Shown here: positions 48,930 to 60,780 of the stretch, one piece after another
Layout of the letters: each line of letters opens with the position of its first letter
Position numbering within the stretch: the stretch's first letter is position 1
From: Atherix ibis
Taxonomy: Eukaryota > Arthropoda > Insecta > Diptera > Athericidae
NCBI GenBank assembly: GCA_958298945.1
Contig: OY282605.1
Coordinates: 108,868,267 to 108,932,266 of the forward strand
DNA: 64,000 nucleotides
Direction: 5' to 3'
Position numbers and translations under genes: made by a program
Notes under the pieces: generated by a model
Database searches by the model: none
The model's input: the letters and a program-made list of their open reading frames with translations, nothing else
Told to the model about the DNA's origin: nothing

Positions 48930-49600
48930 CTCTTTTGTTAAAAATGTATACATATGGTATCGACGATTGCATCCTAAAATGGATTGGAAGCTACCTTTCG
49001 AACCGTTCAGCGCAAGTTGTTTTGGATAGCCTCAAATCTGCAGTCCACCAAATAAATGTTGGTGTTCCTCAGGGTTCCATTCTATATCCGCCCCTTCTTC
49101 ATATTTTCATAAGTTATCCACTATTGGATTGGATTAGAAGCATAAGAGATAAGATTCACAAAATTACTCTTCGGCCATGGAGATGGAACGACAATGTAAG
49201 TTAAATTCATATTCCCATATATAGGCAGGCGCTTCTAAAACGCCATTGCACTTACTAGATGGGATACAAAATCAAGCGATGAAATTAATAGAAGACAAAA
49301 ATATTAGGAGGTCATTAGACTTACTGGAACACCGACGTATTGTCTGCTGTCTTTCTTTATTTAATCGTATTTTCCATAAGCAGTGCTCCAGTGAAATGGG
49401 TAGTTGCATTCCGGCCCTACAATTAGTTCACCGTAATACCCGTTTCACCAAGAATGGACATCAGTTTACTGTGAATCCTCTTATAAAGTCCGAATTTGGA
49501 AAGCTCTGCCTCACTCGGTTTTCCCAAATCATTACAATCAACAACCGACATCTCTCTTTTTATCCCTCCTAATACTTTCCACACGCGTTATGTACCACAA
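48930..49600 (+). pseudogene. Jockey-like retroposon relic (RT plus C-terminus)
   Basis: 48935-49120 encodes YGIDDCILKWIGSYLSNRSA, then VGVPQGSILYPPLLHIFI. This is the RT segment before the palm catalytic box, close to the family (GVPQGSVLSPxLFLIFI). The YADD region is missing, with an internal deletion around 49130-49240. Then 49246-49560 encodes LLDGIQNQAMKLIEDKNI, LDLLEHRRIVCCLSLFNRIF and NTRFTKNGHQFTVN, matching the retroposon C-terminus (LDRxQxRAxRLID, LEHRRxVxxLSLFYR, TRxxxxxHPFxV). The order and strand are as in the parent element. Confidence 0.85.
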
Positions 49601-49814
49601 AATTAAAAGGATATTCTTATTTTCCTTAAGGACAAGAGATTTTTAAAAAAATGGGTTGTGAGAGGTTGCCAAAAATGACATTGTGGGCGAAAGCTATATG
49701 GCGAATCCTTAGCAATGAGGATTGAGGATGTACACACTTTGACTTGGCTGGCTTTGTTAATAAATAGAATAACCACTATTGGGGCACTGAACACCCTCAA
49801 CTGATACACCAAAG

Positions 49815-50440
49815 ACCACTACATCCTTGTATAGTAACTGCATTTGGGACGGCAGCATCATTGAGCCATACATCTTTGAGGATGTTGGAGGCAATACTGT
49901 AACAGTGACTGGTGATCGCTATCTGGACATCTTGGGAAACTTTCTTCTGCCCGATTTGGATCAATTAGGCCGACAGAACATGTGGTTCTTACAAGACGGT
50001 ACCACATCACACACAGCTCGTGCTATGATGCAAATTTTGAGAAAAATTTTCTCCTGCTGAATATTGTCAAAAAGTGATGATATCGACTGGTCCCTACGAT
50101 CCCCTGATTTGAACCATCCCAATTTCTTCGTATGGAGATACTTGAAGGAAAAAGGTGTGCACTAACAAACCAACCACAACCTCGATGCTTAAGGACAACA
50201 TTTGAAACGAAATTGTTGAAATAACACCAGAAATCTGCGAAAATGTTATGAAAAATGTGCTTAAAAGAGCTCGTATTTACGCCGCGGCTAGAGGCGTGCA
50301 CTGGACCAACATCATATTCCATACATAATGCTAAAGACCATAAAATCAATCAATAAAATATCAATTATAAAATTGTATTTCATTTAAAAGTTATTTAAAA
50401 AAACTTCGATCTGGAACATAAAACGCACCCTGTACTATCC
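49815..50440 (+). pseudogene. DD41D-type transposase relic
   Basis: The plus strand (49827-50060) encodes IIEPYIFEDVGGNTVTVTGDRYLDIL, then MWFLQDGTTSHTARAMM, matching the catalytic core of IS630-like insect elements (GPYFFEDxxGxxVTVxGxRY; WFQQDGATxHTAR). One stop later comes WSLRSPDLNHPNFFVWRYLKEK. Counting across the stop, 41 positions separate the second Asp from the third catalytic site, which is Asn here (PNFF for LDFF). Further C-terminal pieces, SMLKDNI, EITPEICENVMKNVLKRA and RGVHWTNIIFH, run to about 50330. The sequence CGCACCCTGTAC near 50430 may be the element's terminus. Dead by stop and active-site loss. Confidence 0.85.
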
Positions 50441-50889
50441 AGAATTTAGGGATTTTCCTAAAGAGGATTCTGGGAATAATCATCACTATTAAGCCAGTTT
50501 ATTTGTCTGGAGAAGGCTGGAGGTGTTAGTTGCTATTTTATTAGCACATGCGATATGTTGGGAATGGTTTCCTAACTGAACAATAGAGTCCAATACTTTC
50601 TACAATTTGGCAGGCTATACTGGAATGTATCCAGAGCCAGATCTCGCAAATAATTACGAATTACTACAAGGATTGGAAGACAATCGGACACTATTTCATA
50701 AGCGCAACCTTCGAATCCCAGATTATGAAATGGCTGCCAGTTTTTTGGACAACCGCAAAGGACAGGAAAGTAATAAGACGGGCATTACTTCTAGAGCGAT
50801 CTAGCAACACTGCGGACTTTCGCTCCTAGACCTCGTTCGGTAACTACGCGACCCCGTCGATCGTGAAAAGTGAAGTTGTGTTTTTGTAG

Positions 50890-51455
50890 TGCATTATGAA
50901 AAATGAATCAGCGAAATTTAGAGCAAGGACGTGTCATTGAATTAACAATAAGCTTGCTGAACCCTCGAGTTTGATTTACATAAGATTGCAACAAGCCTTT
51001 GGGGAGCATTCCTTATTAAGAGGGCAAATTTTTCGATGGCATAAAGCATTTGTCGAGGGTTGGGAAGCAGTGGAAGACAACCCTCGCTCAGCGAGACCTT
51101 CAACATCGAAAACTGATTAAAATGTCGGATGAGAGCTTTCACTTCATCAAAATTGGAGTCAGCATTTGAGATGATGCCAACATATCCCTTGTCACATGGC
51201 TATCTCTACCAACGATTTTTCGTCGAAAAAAGTTATTTCTGTGGTTCCATAATTTACCTAATGCGAGTACGTGCGATTTTTTTATTCCCTAAAATCAAAA
51301 AATACTTCAAAGGACGTCATATTGGTATTGTCGATAACTAATCGAGGAGCTGAAGGCGATTCCAGTTGATCCACTTCCAACACTGCTAGGAAAAGTTGAA
51401 ACAGTTCCTCCACCTGGCCAAGGGAACTACTTTAAAAGGGATAACAAATAGTGAT
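50890..51455 (+). pseudogene. Mariner-like transposase relic (N- and C-terminal parts)
   Basis: After an RNLEQGRVIE start (about 50903), the sequence reads EHSLLRGQIFRWHKAFVEGW and then VEDNPRSARPSTSKTD (about 50998-51118). This matches the HTH and linker of mariner-like transposases (AYGExSLSRxQVFRWHKxFxEG; PRSGRPSTSKTD). The catalytic middle is deleted. The C-terminus continues with a CDFFIPKIKKYFKGRHIG-like stretch (about 51268-51330; family FFLFPKIKxxLKGRxF) and LKAIPVD, ending near 51450. Several frameshifts and stops. Confidence 0.8.
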
Positions 51456-51459
51456 TTCC

Positions 51460-52400
51460 CGCACTTCAAAAAGGATAGAGTCTCATTACTTTTCTGGCAC
51501 CCCTCCAGATATGGTTATTGGTATCAGCCTCTGTGAAAATCAGAATTGGGTCATCGAAACCAGTCAATATTTTTCCGAAAAATTTCCTTTAAACCGATGA
51601 GTCGGTATTTGTTTTGTTCAACCTGTTTAAAGGTGCGAAAATATTCAAGTCCGTTTCCATCCATGATCAAAAGTGAGTTTTTTAGATTGAATACCCAAAG
51701 AGAATTTGATTTTCGAAACCAAACGTTAGAGTCGAATATCATTAGAATGGTTAGAGCCTCAGGAATTTTACGCATTTACACTCGCTTTTCAATTTTATTT
51801 GATGTCGTAACAGATTTTAAGCATGCACTAAACGGATAATCGCCAATATATGGTAAATGTGGATACGTTCGAATTTCGGTATTCTACTCGTAAATCATCA
51901 TTTTAAACTAAATATGCAAATCCAAACGTAATCACATAATCATTGCATAGTGTATCTATCATACACACATTCAGCACATCACTTAACCATAAAATTCTAT
52001 TAGCAATCAAATACTTTCAATATTACCAAAGTGCGAGTGGCCAAATAATTATCTTACAAATGGTTCGATAAATTTGCAACAAACTGTAAGGAATTTTATT
52101 ATTTTCACAGTTTGTTTAGCAAATAAGGACTGGTACAAAAAGTATTCCTCGAACATTTTGAGTATCTTTAAAAAATTGCAATTGAAGTAGGTGATTCGGA
52201 AATAATTCTTGCCGTGAGTTTTAAGCCAATTTTTTTTTTTTTAAAAGACGTAAAATTATTTTTGTTTATTCAAAAATTTAATATATTATTAATATGCGTT
52301 TTGCCTTATAGAAATAATAATTTAAATTGGGAATTAGTTTCAGAAAATATGTTGCAAATATTTTTTTTTATCTTCAAAAAGATTCAGCACTTTAATTTGC
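51460..52400. other. Gene-free sequence
   Basis: A 97-codon plus frame at 51546-51839 overlaps a 74-codon minus frame. Neither is recognised; possibly element debris. Confidence 0.4.
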
Positions 52401-53400
52401 TTTGCCAATCATCCTCTCCACAGTTTAGTAAAAGGTATTGTATAATGACGTCCACCATCCTCTTTATCCTTATTAATCTCACAATTGGAGGCAGATCCTT
52501 TCACATTCTCTCTACACTGCCAAACTTCCCTTTCGCATCCATAATGGAAGTCGTCGTTGAGACTTGTGGAAATTTTCTCTCAAATCCCCGATCTTCATTG
52601 TGGGGTCTTTCCTTATAGCGCGGCTCAATACTATAGGAAGCTATGGGCAAGGAAATTGGCCGTTGAAATTGCTATCGGTGCTTCATGATCTTTACGGACG
52701 ACCAAGCCTATACTCAACAAGATTCTATATAACCTACTCAAAAATAGACATTGAGTGGGAATTGTGGCAAATGAACATGTTGATCAGAAAAACTCTACGG
52801 CGTGCCTAAGGTGTTCCCTAGGGTTCCGTTCTATGTCCGAATCTTTTTCTAATTTTCATAAGTGATCTTTTATCTCTTCTTCTGCCAACCCAATCCACTG
52901 TTTCGCTTATGGCAGTACTCAAAAATATAAATTGAGTACGTGGAGTATGTGGAAATTCTGGCAAATGAACGTGCTGATCAGAAAAACTCTACGGCGTGCT
53001 TGAGGTGTTCCCCAGGGTTCCGTTCTATGTCCGACTCTTTTGTTAATTTTCATAAGTGATCTCTTATCTCTTCTTCTTTTAATCCAATCCACTGTTTCGC
53101 TTATGGCAGTACTCAAAAATATAAATTGAGTACGTGGAGTATGTGGAAATTCTGGCAAATGAACGTGCTGATCAGAAAAACTCTCCGGCGTACCGAAGAT
53201 GACGCGTCTCTTAACCGACTGGTAGACAGCATCCTCAATGAGATCTCTTTATCGTGTCATTGGTCAATTATCCTTAACTATATAGTTGGAAACCCTACCT
53301 GCCAATCCAGTGGCGTTCTGCTAACTAACTGTTCATTTCTTTAATAGTATTAAAAAAAGGCTTCATTTCCAAGTCCCCTCTTCAACTTACATGCTACACA
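52400..53400 (+). pseudogene. Jockey-like RT relic with tandemly duplicated segment
   Basis: GVP(Q)GSVLCPxLFxIFISDLLSL-like translations occur at about 52808 and again at about 53003, each followed by the equivalent of QSTVSLMAVLK (the decayed FADD region). The repeating segment starts at 52735, 52916 and 53110 (periods 181 and 194 bp); the third copy is partial. Upstream 52400-52730 and downstream to 53400 are moderately GC-rich and probably from the same element, but no firm motif is recognised there. Confidence 0.7.
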
Positions 53401-55010
53401 AAATTTTATAATATAAAATTTGGCTATAAGAACTGAGAAACACCCCCCTCACCCACACGAATCTTGAAATTGTCAAATCACCTCATGTCCGTGATGCTAT
53501 AAAGTAGCTCGTCGCTCCAAACATAATATACAAGAATGGTTAAAAAATTATTGAAAATACTTTTCAAAAGAGGTCCTTGCGCAGACTGCATTTTGTTTTT
53601 GGAATAAATTTACCTTTTTGAAGAGAAAATTCACTTTTTCTTTAGTTTGTCAAAAAATAAAACTAAAAATTTAAAGTTGTTTTTTTTTCGAAAAAATTTG
53701 AGTTTAATTTTAACTAAGAAATAGGAGAACTAAATTATTAAAATGCACTCACACTCCTGAATAAATTCTTTTCGAACAAAATTTATTGCAAAAAAAAAAA
53801 GGATTCACATAAATTTAGTGTAATTTCTTCTCGAACCTCGAACGAGACAAATTCTTCAGCAATAAAAATTCCCATTTGCCGTTGATGTATGATTATTGTC
53901 ACTCAGAATTTATATGGAAACGTGTGCTCGCCAACGATGCAAGTTGGATTATTTTTGGTAATTTTTTTTCCTCTTTTTTTATTCTTAATAGAAAATAAGA
54001 ATACCTTAAATACTATTTATTTCCAATTTTAATTGAAAAAAAAATAAACCGAAAAAAATACTGATTTAATTTTAGCAAGTGTATTAATGATTGTGACCGT
54101 CACTGTAGCGAACTCGGCGAACTTGATACGATTTGGTTTGGTTTGGTTCAGGTATTGGGTGTGGTGGTTTGAAATTTCGCTAAAGCTGTGTTCGGCAGAA
54201 TACGTAATATCACCAATACCCGCGATTTGATGAAGTGAAGTAAGAAGAATTTCTTCTGTCATTGACTGGATGTTCACTTTTATTAATCAAATCGAATCAA
54301 TTGATGTGGGCAAGTAGTACGCCTACGGGTTACAATCAGCCAACAGCCAGCATGTTTTATCAGAAATAAATTGTCGAATAAATAATCTTCTTTAGAGACA
54401 AATTGTCGAATAAATCAACGGGTTAAACACTTCATAGCCATTATGGTTTTAATTTTCTTTCTTAGACGGTGTGTATTTATTTTGTCCTTTTATCAGCACT
54501 AACAAACGGCAATTATGCTATGGCATTTACAAAAAGAATAAATATAAATACACAACTTTTCTTCTCGTTTATTCGGCAAAATTTGAAACGATTTCCCATG
54601 CCTTCACGCCCTACACAACTGTACAGGTAACATTGACAAAGAAGCTTTTATATAAACTGTTATAAATTTGTTTATTCTCTAAATTTATCTAATTGAATAA
54701 AATCGATAAAATATTTGTAATTTTTTTTATGGTCGTTATATTTCAATTTGTTTGTACTTTAATAAAATTATTATACTTTTATAGTAAAAAAAAATTTTTT
54801 TTTTATTATAAAACTATAATAATAAGTTATTATACTTTTATAATAAAAAAAACAAAAAAAAATGATTTCCTTTCGTTTCTTGTTTTTGAAAATATTTTGT
54901 TGTATTAGGAAAAATTTAAGAAAAAAAATATATCGAGACTGACCGACTGACAACATGTAGTCAATTAAATATTATATGTCGGAATTAATCTAATCATTCG
55001 GTAATAAAAA
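53400..55010. other. Gene-free AT-rich sequence
   Basis: Nothing recognised. A GGTTTGGTTTGGTT run lies at about 54130. Confidence 0.5.
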
Positions 55011-55015
55011 CTTAC

Positions 55016-55055
55016 GTCTGGAACCCAGTTTTAAGGCATCAATACAATTGCGATG
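55016..55055 (-). other. Possible 40-nt microexon (minus strand)
   Basis: On the minus strand an ACAAATAG acceptor precedes 55055 and a consensus donor (GAC then GTAAGT) starts at 55015. One of three frames is open, reading HRNCIDALKLGSR plus one base. That leaves phase 1, which joins in frame to the LDLa exon 7 kb downstream. The polypyrimidine tract is weak and short open stretches with good donors arise by chance, so this is only a candidate. Confidence 0.2.
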
Positions 55056-55239
55056 CTATTTGTAAAAATTAATGGGTCATTAATTTTCTTTTTCGTAAAT
55101 ACAACGGAAAGGTTAAAGAAGTCAACCACAAATTTAGTTAGCAAGAAAAAAATATATCTACTGTATAACAGTTGACAAAAAAAATTTAGAAATGTTGCTA
55201 GGTAGTATGAGATTATTAAGATTGATTTTTTTCTTCAAT

Positions 55240-56130
55240 TTTACTGTCAATTTATTCAATTATTTTTTGGAGTAAGATGTGTTTGAAATCGAAAAGGTAT
55301 CTTCGGTAGAACAGTTAAAGGAATTCTGAAAATTGTGCTAAACTAAACGATACCCTCAGAGTTTAAAAGGTTTTTTTTCAATTTTCCTCTCAATTTATTC
55401 AATTATTTTTATTAGTTAGATGTGTTCGGAATCGAAAAGGTAAACTAGACGAAAAAAATATCTTCGGTAGAACAGTTCAAATAATTCTAAAGACCGTGCT
55501 AAACTAAACGATACTCTCAGAGTTTGAATGGTTTTTTTTTCAATTTATTCAATTATTTTTAGAGTTAGATGTGTTCAAAATCGAAAAAAGGTAAACTGGA
55601 CGGAAAAAAGATCTTCGGTAGAACAGTTAAAAGAATTCTGAAAATTGTGCTAAACTAAACGAAACCTTCACAGTCTAATGTTTTTTTTCAATTTTACTCT
55701 AAATTTATTCAATTATTTTTTGGAGTTAGATGTGTTCGAAATCGAAAAGGTAAACTGAACGGAAAAAGTATATTCAGTAGAACAGTTAAAAGAATTCTGA
55801 AAATTGTGCTAAACTTAACGAAACCCTCACAGTTTGAATGGTTTTTTTTCAATTTTACTCTCAATTTATTCAATTATTTTTTTTGCAATATTAAATATAT
55901 TAAAAATAAAAAAAGTTTATTTTAAGGTTCAGAAGATTTGCGGTAGAACAGTTAAAATAATTCTGAAAATTGTGCCAAAATATAACCACTTTGATTAATT
56001 TTATTTTAATTTTACTATTAATTTATGAAAATCTATAGAATAAAAAATGCTACAAATTTTGCCTGTAGAATAAAAAATTAAAAAATTTCCTGTAGAACAG
56101 TTAAGATAATTTTGAAAAATCGCCTAAATA
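55240..56130 (+). repeat. Tandem repeat, ~143-161 bp period
   Basis: TTTATTCAATTATTTT recurs at 55254, 55394, 55544, 55704 and 55865. Each copy also carries TAGATGTGTTCGAAATCGAAAAGG and a 'GTAGAACAGTTAAAAGAATT' block. Copies decay after 55.9 kb. Isolated GTAGAACAGTTAAG echoes appear near 56095 and 56605, so the original array probably extended further right. Confidence 0.9.
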
Positions 56131-59100
56131 TATGATAAGGGACAACCAATTAGATTGAGAGACTTATTTAAGTAATTTTATTTATTTATTTTTTGACTAT
56201 TGTCTTGTATATGATGAGCTTTTTAGAATAATAAATATTGTAGATTTATGACGATTATGCCCAAATATATATTAGATAACAGATTTAGCAATGAAAATTT
56301 TTTATTTAGATACAATTTTTAATAATTATCTTTTCATAAATGATGCAACAGCATTAATATGAAGTTCAAATATTTCTATTAAGTCATACGTGGATTGATT
56401 AAGGACACATGTAAACTATTATACAATATATTTAACAAAAATTATTGAACTATAAAGTGTCACCCTTTTAATCTAAATTACATTAAAAATAATTTAAAAT
56501 TGCAAATTTTAGTGGGTTTACTGAATATAATTTTTTTCGTAACCACGTTTAAATAAAATTTTATATTAACTGTATATTAGCACATTTGTTAGATTTGATC
56601 ATTTGTAGAACAGTTAAGGGGTCTCTAAAATCGCGCTAGATTATATATATTAAAAAATTAAAAAATATTTTTTTTTATTTTATTTCCAGTTAATAAAACC
56701 ATTTAACTACAATAATAGTAATAGATTTTTGCAAATATAATAAATATAAAACAGTTAAAAATATTATTAAACTCGATAGTAATTTAATTATTAGAACAGT
56801 TTAAATGTACACAACCGGTCATTGGCATTTAAAGAATTTTACTTTCCTGATTTAAACATAAAATTATTAATAATATTCGCAATTTTTTTTATACGTGTTA
56901 TTTTTTTACAAATTACCTTAAATGTATTATTTTTAATATTTTTTTTAAATATATTTTTTAACACTAAGCAATATAGCCGAATAACTGGTGTGCAAACCCT
57001 TGTCATTTTTTCCAGTAATTTATCCAGAGAGGTCCTTCTGTTATCCCCTTTGGATTTATTGTCTGACTTTTGGGGCATCATATTTGATGAGAAAATGGTC
57101 TATGGACTTTAGGGGCGCTATCGCCGCCTTCAATGGTCCTTGCAGCCCTTGCTTCTGCAAAAAATGTTGTTTCTAAAAGTCCTTGCTCCCAAAAGAATAG
57201 TATACATCTTTAATATGTCCTTGTATCCTTTGTGAGTTTTGCTGTTATTTTAAGAAAATCCCTTGTGAAAATCCTCCAAAACATACGTTATCAACAACAT
57301 TTCCTCCACCATTTAAGAAGCTCATTAGCCGACAAAAAGACGCACCTAAAAATTTTTTAAATGGAACCCATCCAAATGGAACCTGTTTCCACTGTTTTAA
57401 CGACTAATCTGGTAATATTTTGCCCATTCCAAGCTTTTGGAGTCGTAAACTTCTTATCCCTTCTACTCGAAAGTCTAATAAAATGATAACCAGTAATCAT
57501 CATGTTCAAAATATTAACTAATTATGTTAAGCTTTTAAGTAATTTTTTTTAAATTAACCATTAATTAGAAAGAACCAAAATTAACAAAAGTTATAACTGC
57601 AAGTTTCTGTGAACAAATTTTCTTTTATACCAGTTACCATAATTTATTATACCAGTTGTGATACTGACGAACTTTTTAGTCTATTTACGGCCATATTTTT
57701 AGTCGACAATTTCCTGCTGCATTTGTTAACACATTTCAATAATTAAAGGATATTTTGATTAAATATTTTGATAAAAGATATTTTGATAATTAAAGGATAT
57801 TTTGATTAAGCTGGATTTTTAAGAAAAATTTAATTAATCGGAATTTTTGCTCTCAGATTTTATTTCGAAATAACATGTGCGCTTGCAAAAAGTCTTATTT
57901 AACATTTTTTTTGTATTCTATTACGAAAACGTTCATTAAACACATTATTATATTCGTCAGTTCATCAAAAATCAAAATTTTAACTCATCATTTTCATTTT
58001 GAATGTAAACAAAGCGTAATCGAATGTAGAACAGAACATGATCGCATAAAAGTTGCATTATGCAATTTTTTGGAATTTTGCAAAATTTCAATTTATTGCA
58101 TAAATTCTTTAAAATATATTTTAAGCGAATCTAATTTTTTGTTTAAAACAAAGAAACGAAAGTGAATTATGTTTTTATTGTATAAAATTTTAGCTGTGAC
58201 ATTATAATTTGTTGGTTGAGGGATTATTCATAACATTGAGCTTGTGCGACATTTTTTTCAAAGAGATGGCGCTGTACAACCACCGAATTTTATTTTGCTT
58301 GTTGACAAATTGCAGCCTTATACAAAATAGATTATTGAAGGGCGAAAGTTAATTTTCCACTTTTTCTTCATGTCTCATAATCCGGTTGTGAGATATTTTA
58401 TTTATCCTCCTTTTTTTTAATACCTTTTATAATCATCGCACCCATTAATATTCAGTCAGACTTGCGTAAAGAATATAATTAAACGTTTTTGGTATATCGC
58501 TTCTGAAATATTAGGTTAAGAAAAAACGAAAAATCTAGCCTTGAGATAATTATTTTTAACTTGACATTATTAATTGTTCGAGACTTAACTAAATTCGGAC
58601 CACCAAAAATTTCGATATCTTCGAAACAAATTGAAAACAAAATACGATTTTAAAAATATGTGACCTTGTTTAGAATCAGATTATTTATATTTTTGCTAAA
58701 TAAATTTTTAAAAAAATTTATTCTATTGAAGCCAATACTAAAAGCTTGAACAATTATGAAATGCGCGGGAAATAATATCACACAATTGAGATTTGCGCAA
58801 CATTGCCGGTGGTATTGACACTCGTTCCCTGTCTATTAATTTCAGCTAAAGTTTGTATATATTTTCTTGACATTAACTTGTGCGCAAATAAATATGAAAT
58901 TCTTCAATTATTATTTTAATTGAAGCAAATCGATTACAAACGACTATGATTTGAATTCATTGCGAATTCTCTAACGATATTCGATTAAAATTTGAAACTT
59001 TTTTCAATTTTGTCTAGAAGCAAAAGAAATTGTTTTCAAACATCTTGTCTTGTTAGTTAAAATATTGTCGATCATTTAAAGTATCTTAGAAGCGAAGACA

Positions 59101-59190
59101 ATAATTTTATAAAGATTATTCAACAAAAGAAAACGATTTTTTCTTTTTGAAAAATTTTGTATAAAACTACAAAATTATATCGTATATAGA
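56130..59190. other. Gene-free AT-rich sequence
   Basis: Echoes of the 55-kb repeat near 56.6 kb, and a GC-richer patch at 57.0-57.3 kb with no recognised product. Confidence 0.5.
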
Positions 59191-59540
59191 CCGAGATACC
59201 ACAGGATGACTTTCTTGGTCCTACGCTCTACCACATAATTAAGTCCTACCTTTCGAAGCGATATTTATAGTAGGTAAAAAGAGTTTAAGAATTTAAAATA
59301 ACTCTTATCCAAACTGATGTACCTCAGGATGACATTCTTGGTCCTACACTTTACATTACAATTAACCACTATATTTCGAAACGACATATTTGATGGTTCA
59401 AAACAATATAATATTTTAGAATAACTTCTATACGGGCTGGTGTACCACAGGAAAATACTGTTGGTAATAAATTGTACCTTATAATCAAATCATATACTCT
59501 AAAGAATTTTTTAAGCAGGTTGCTGTCTTTTGATGTAACC
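59190..59540 (+). pseudogene. Triplicated jockey-like RT fragment
   Basis: Three copies of the RT block around VPQGSxLGPTLY occur at about 59199, 59324 and 59446 (periods 125 and 122 bp). They read like PQDDFLGPTLYHIIKSYLSKRY, VPQDDILGPTLYITIN, and AGVPQENTVGNKLYLIIKSY. Each copy includes the preceding IKSYLSxR segment. The copies differ from one another at many positions, so the duplication is old. No palm catalytic motif remains. Confidence 0.7.
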
Positions 59541-60780
59541 GCCTTGTCCTGATAACAGTTTTCGTATACTTTCTATTTTCCAAAAATTCTTTTGTTATTA
59601 GTTCTCATCCTCAATAGGCCTTTTTTCTTAACATAAATAAAATTACCTCTTAATTATCATTATACCTTTATTTAAAGTTCCTGTAAGGATGATTGAAATT
59701 ATACAATTTTTTTCAACTAAACTTTTATACTGATCGTAAATATTTACACAATCAAATAATACTGCTCCGCCAGAAATACGATTTCAAAATACTTACAGAT
59801 ACATAAACCTAAACATTTATCCATAAATATTTTTTTATACAATGAATTTATGTGTTGTATATCAAATCAAATTGGCGAAAATACAATTTATTTGACAATT
59901 CTCGTTGAACATTTAAATGTATTGTATATTGGGGACGGGGGAGTGCAAGAATATATGATATATATTTTTTACAAAAAACGCATAATGCTGCTATTGTTGG
60001 TGATGTTTTTTCTTCTCCGACTGCCGTTCTTTATTCAAAAATAAGATAATATTGTTGTAGGCAAACAAACATTAAATAATACCACAAGAAAAATTGTTCA
60101 AAATTTCTTCGAGTAATGAATATGAATTCAGCATTTTGATTAAAATAAATTGCTTAAAACATGAATGAAACGAAGAATAAAATTCCACATTGTTTGTTAA
60201 TGCGAATCATACACATTTTGAACCTTGTAATAATATTTATTTATCAATGGAAAGAAGAAAAATATTATTAAAATTATTTAAAAGAAAAACAAAATAAAAA
60301 GAGGAAAAAAATACGCTTTCTTATTAATATTAGTCGACTACTCGTATGTTTTGATAACGGATACATTCGATGAGGAAAAATTATCATTTAGCGCCCATTA
60401 AATCTCATCGCACGTGTTCAAAAAGAAGATAAATTAAATATTTCGGAAGTAAAATTGCATATTATGTAATATTGGTAATAAAATGGGATTTATATTGTTC
60501 TTATTATCGATGTAAAAATGGGAACAACAGTAACAGTGTTAATAAAATAATAAATTTAGAATTAAAACGAACAAAACAGCATCATTATCGGCGGTATTAT
60601 GCGTTCACTACCTGAAAGGTGAGAATTTTGCACTTAGTTGGGTTCGTGTACTTAATAAAGAAGATATTTTGACAGAAATTTGTCTGTGGTTTGTTTGTGT
60701 TGACTAGCAAATGTGCAAACCATTCGATTCCTTTTGATTTTGAAGCGAAAACTGAACACTTTTAATAATAATTCTTAATG
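59540..60780. other. Gene-free AT-rich sequence
   Basis: Nothing recognised. Confidence 0.5.

Noticed and set aside
59770..59840. Minus-strand 12-nt exon-like interval before a GTAAGT at about 59795
   Set aside because: Too short to have coding evidence. Consensus donors occur by chance in AT-rich DNA.
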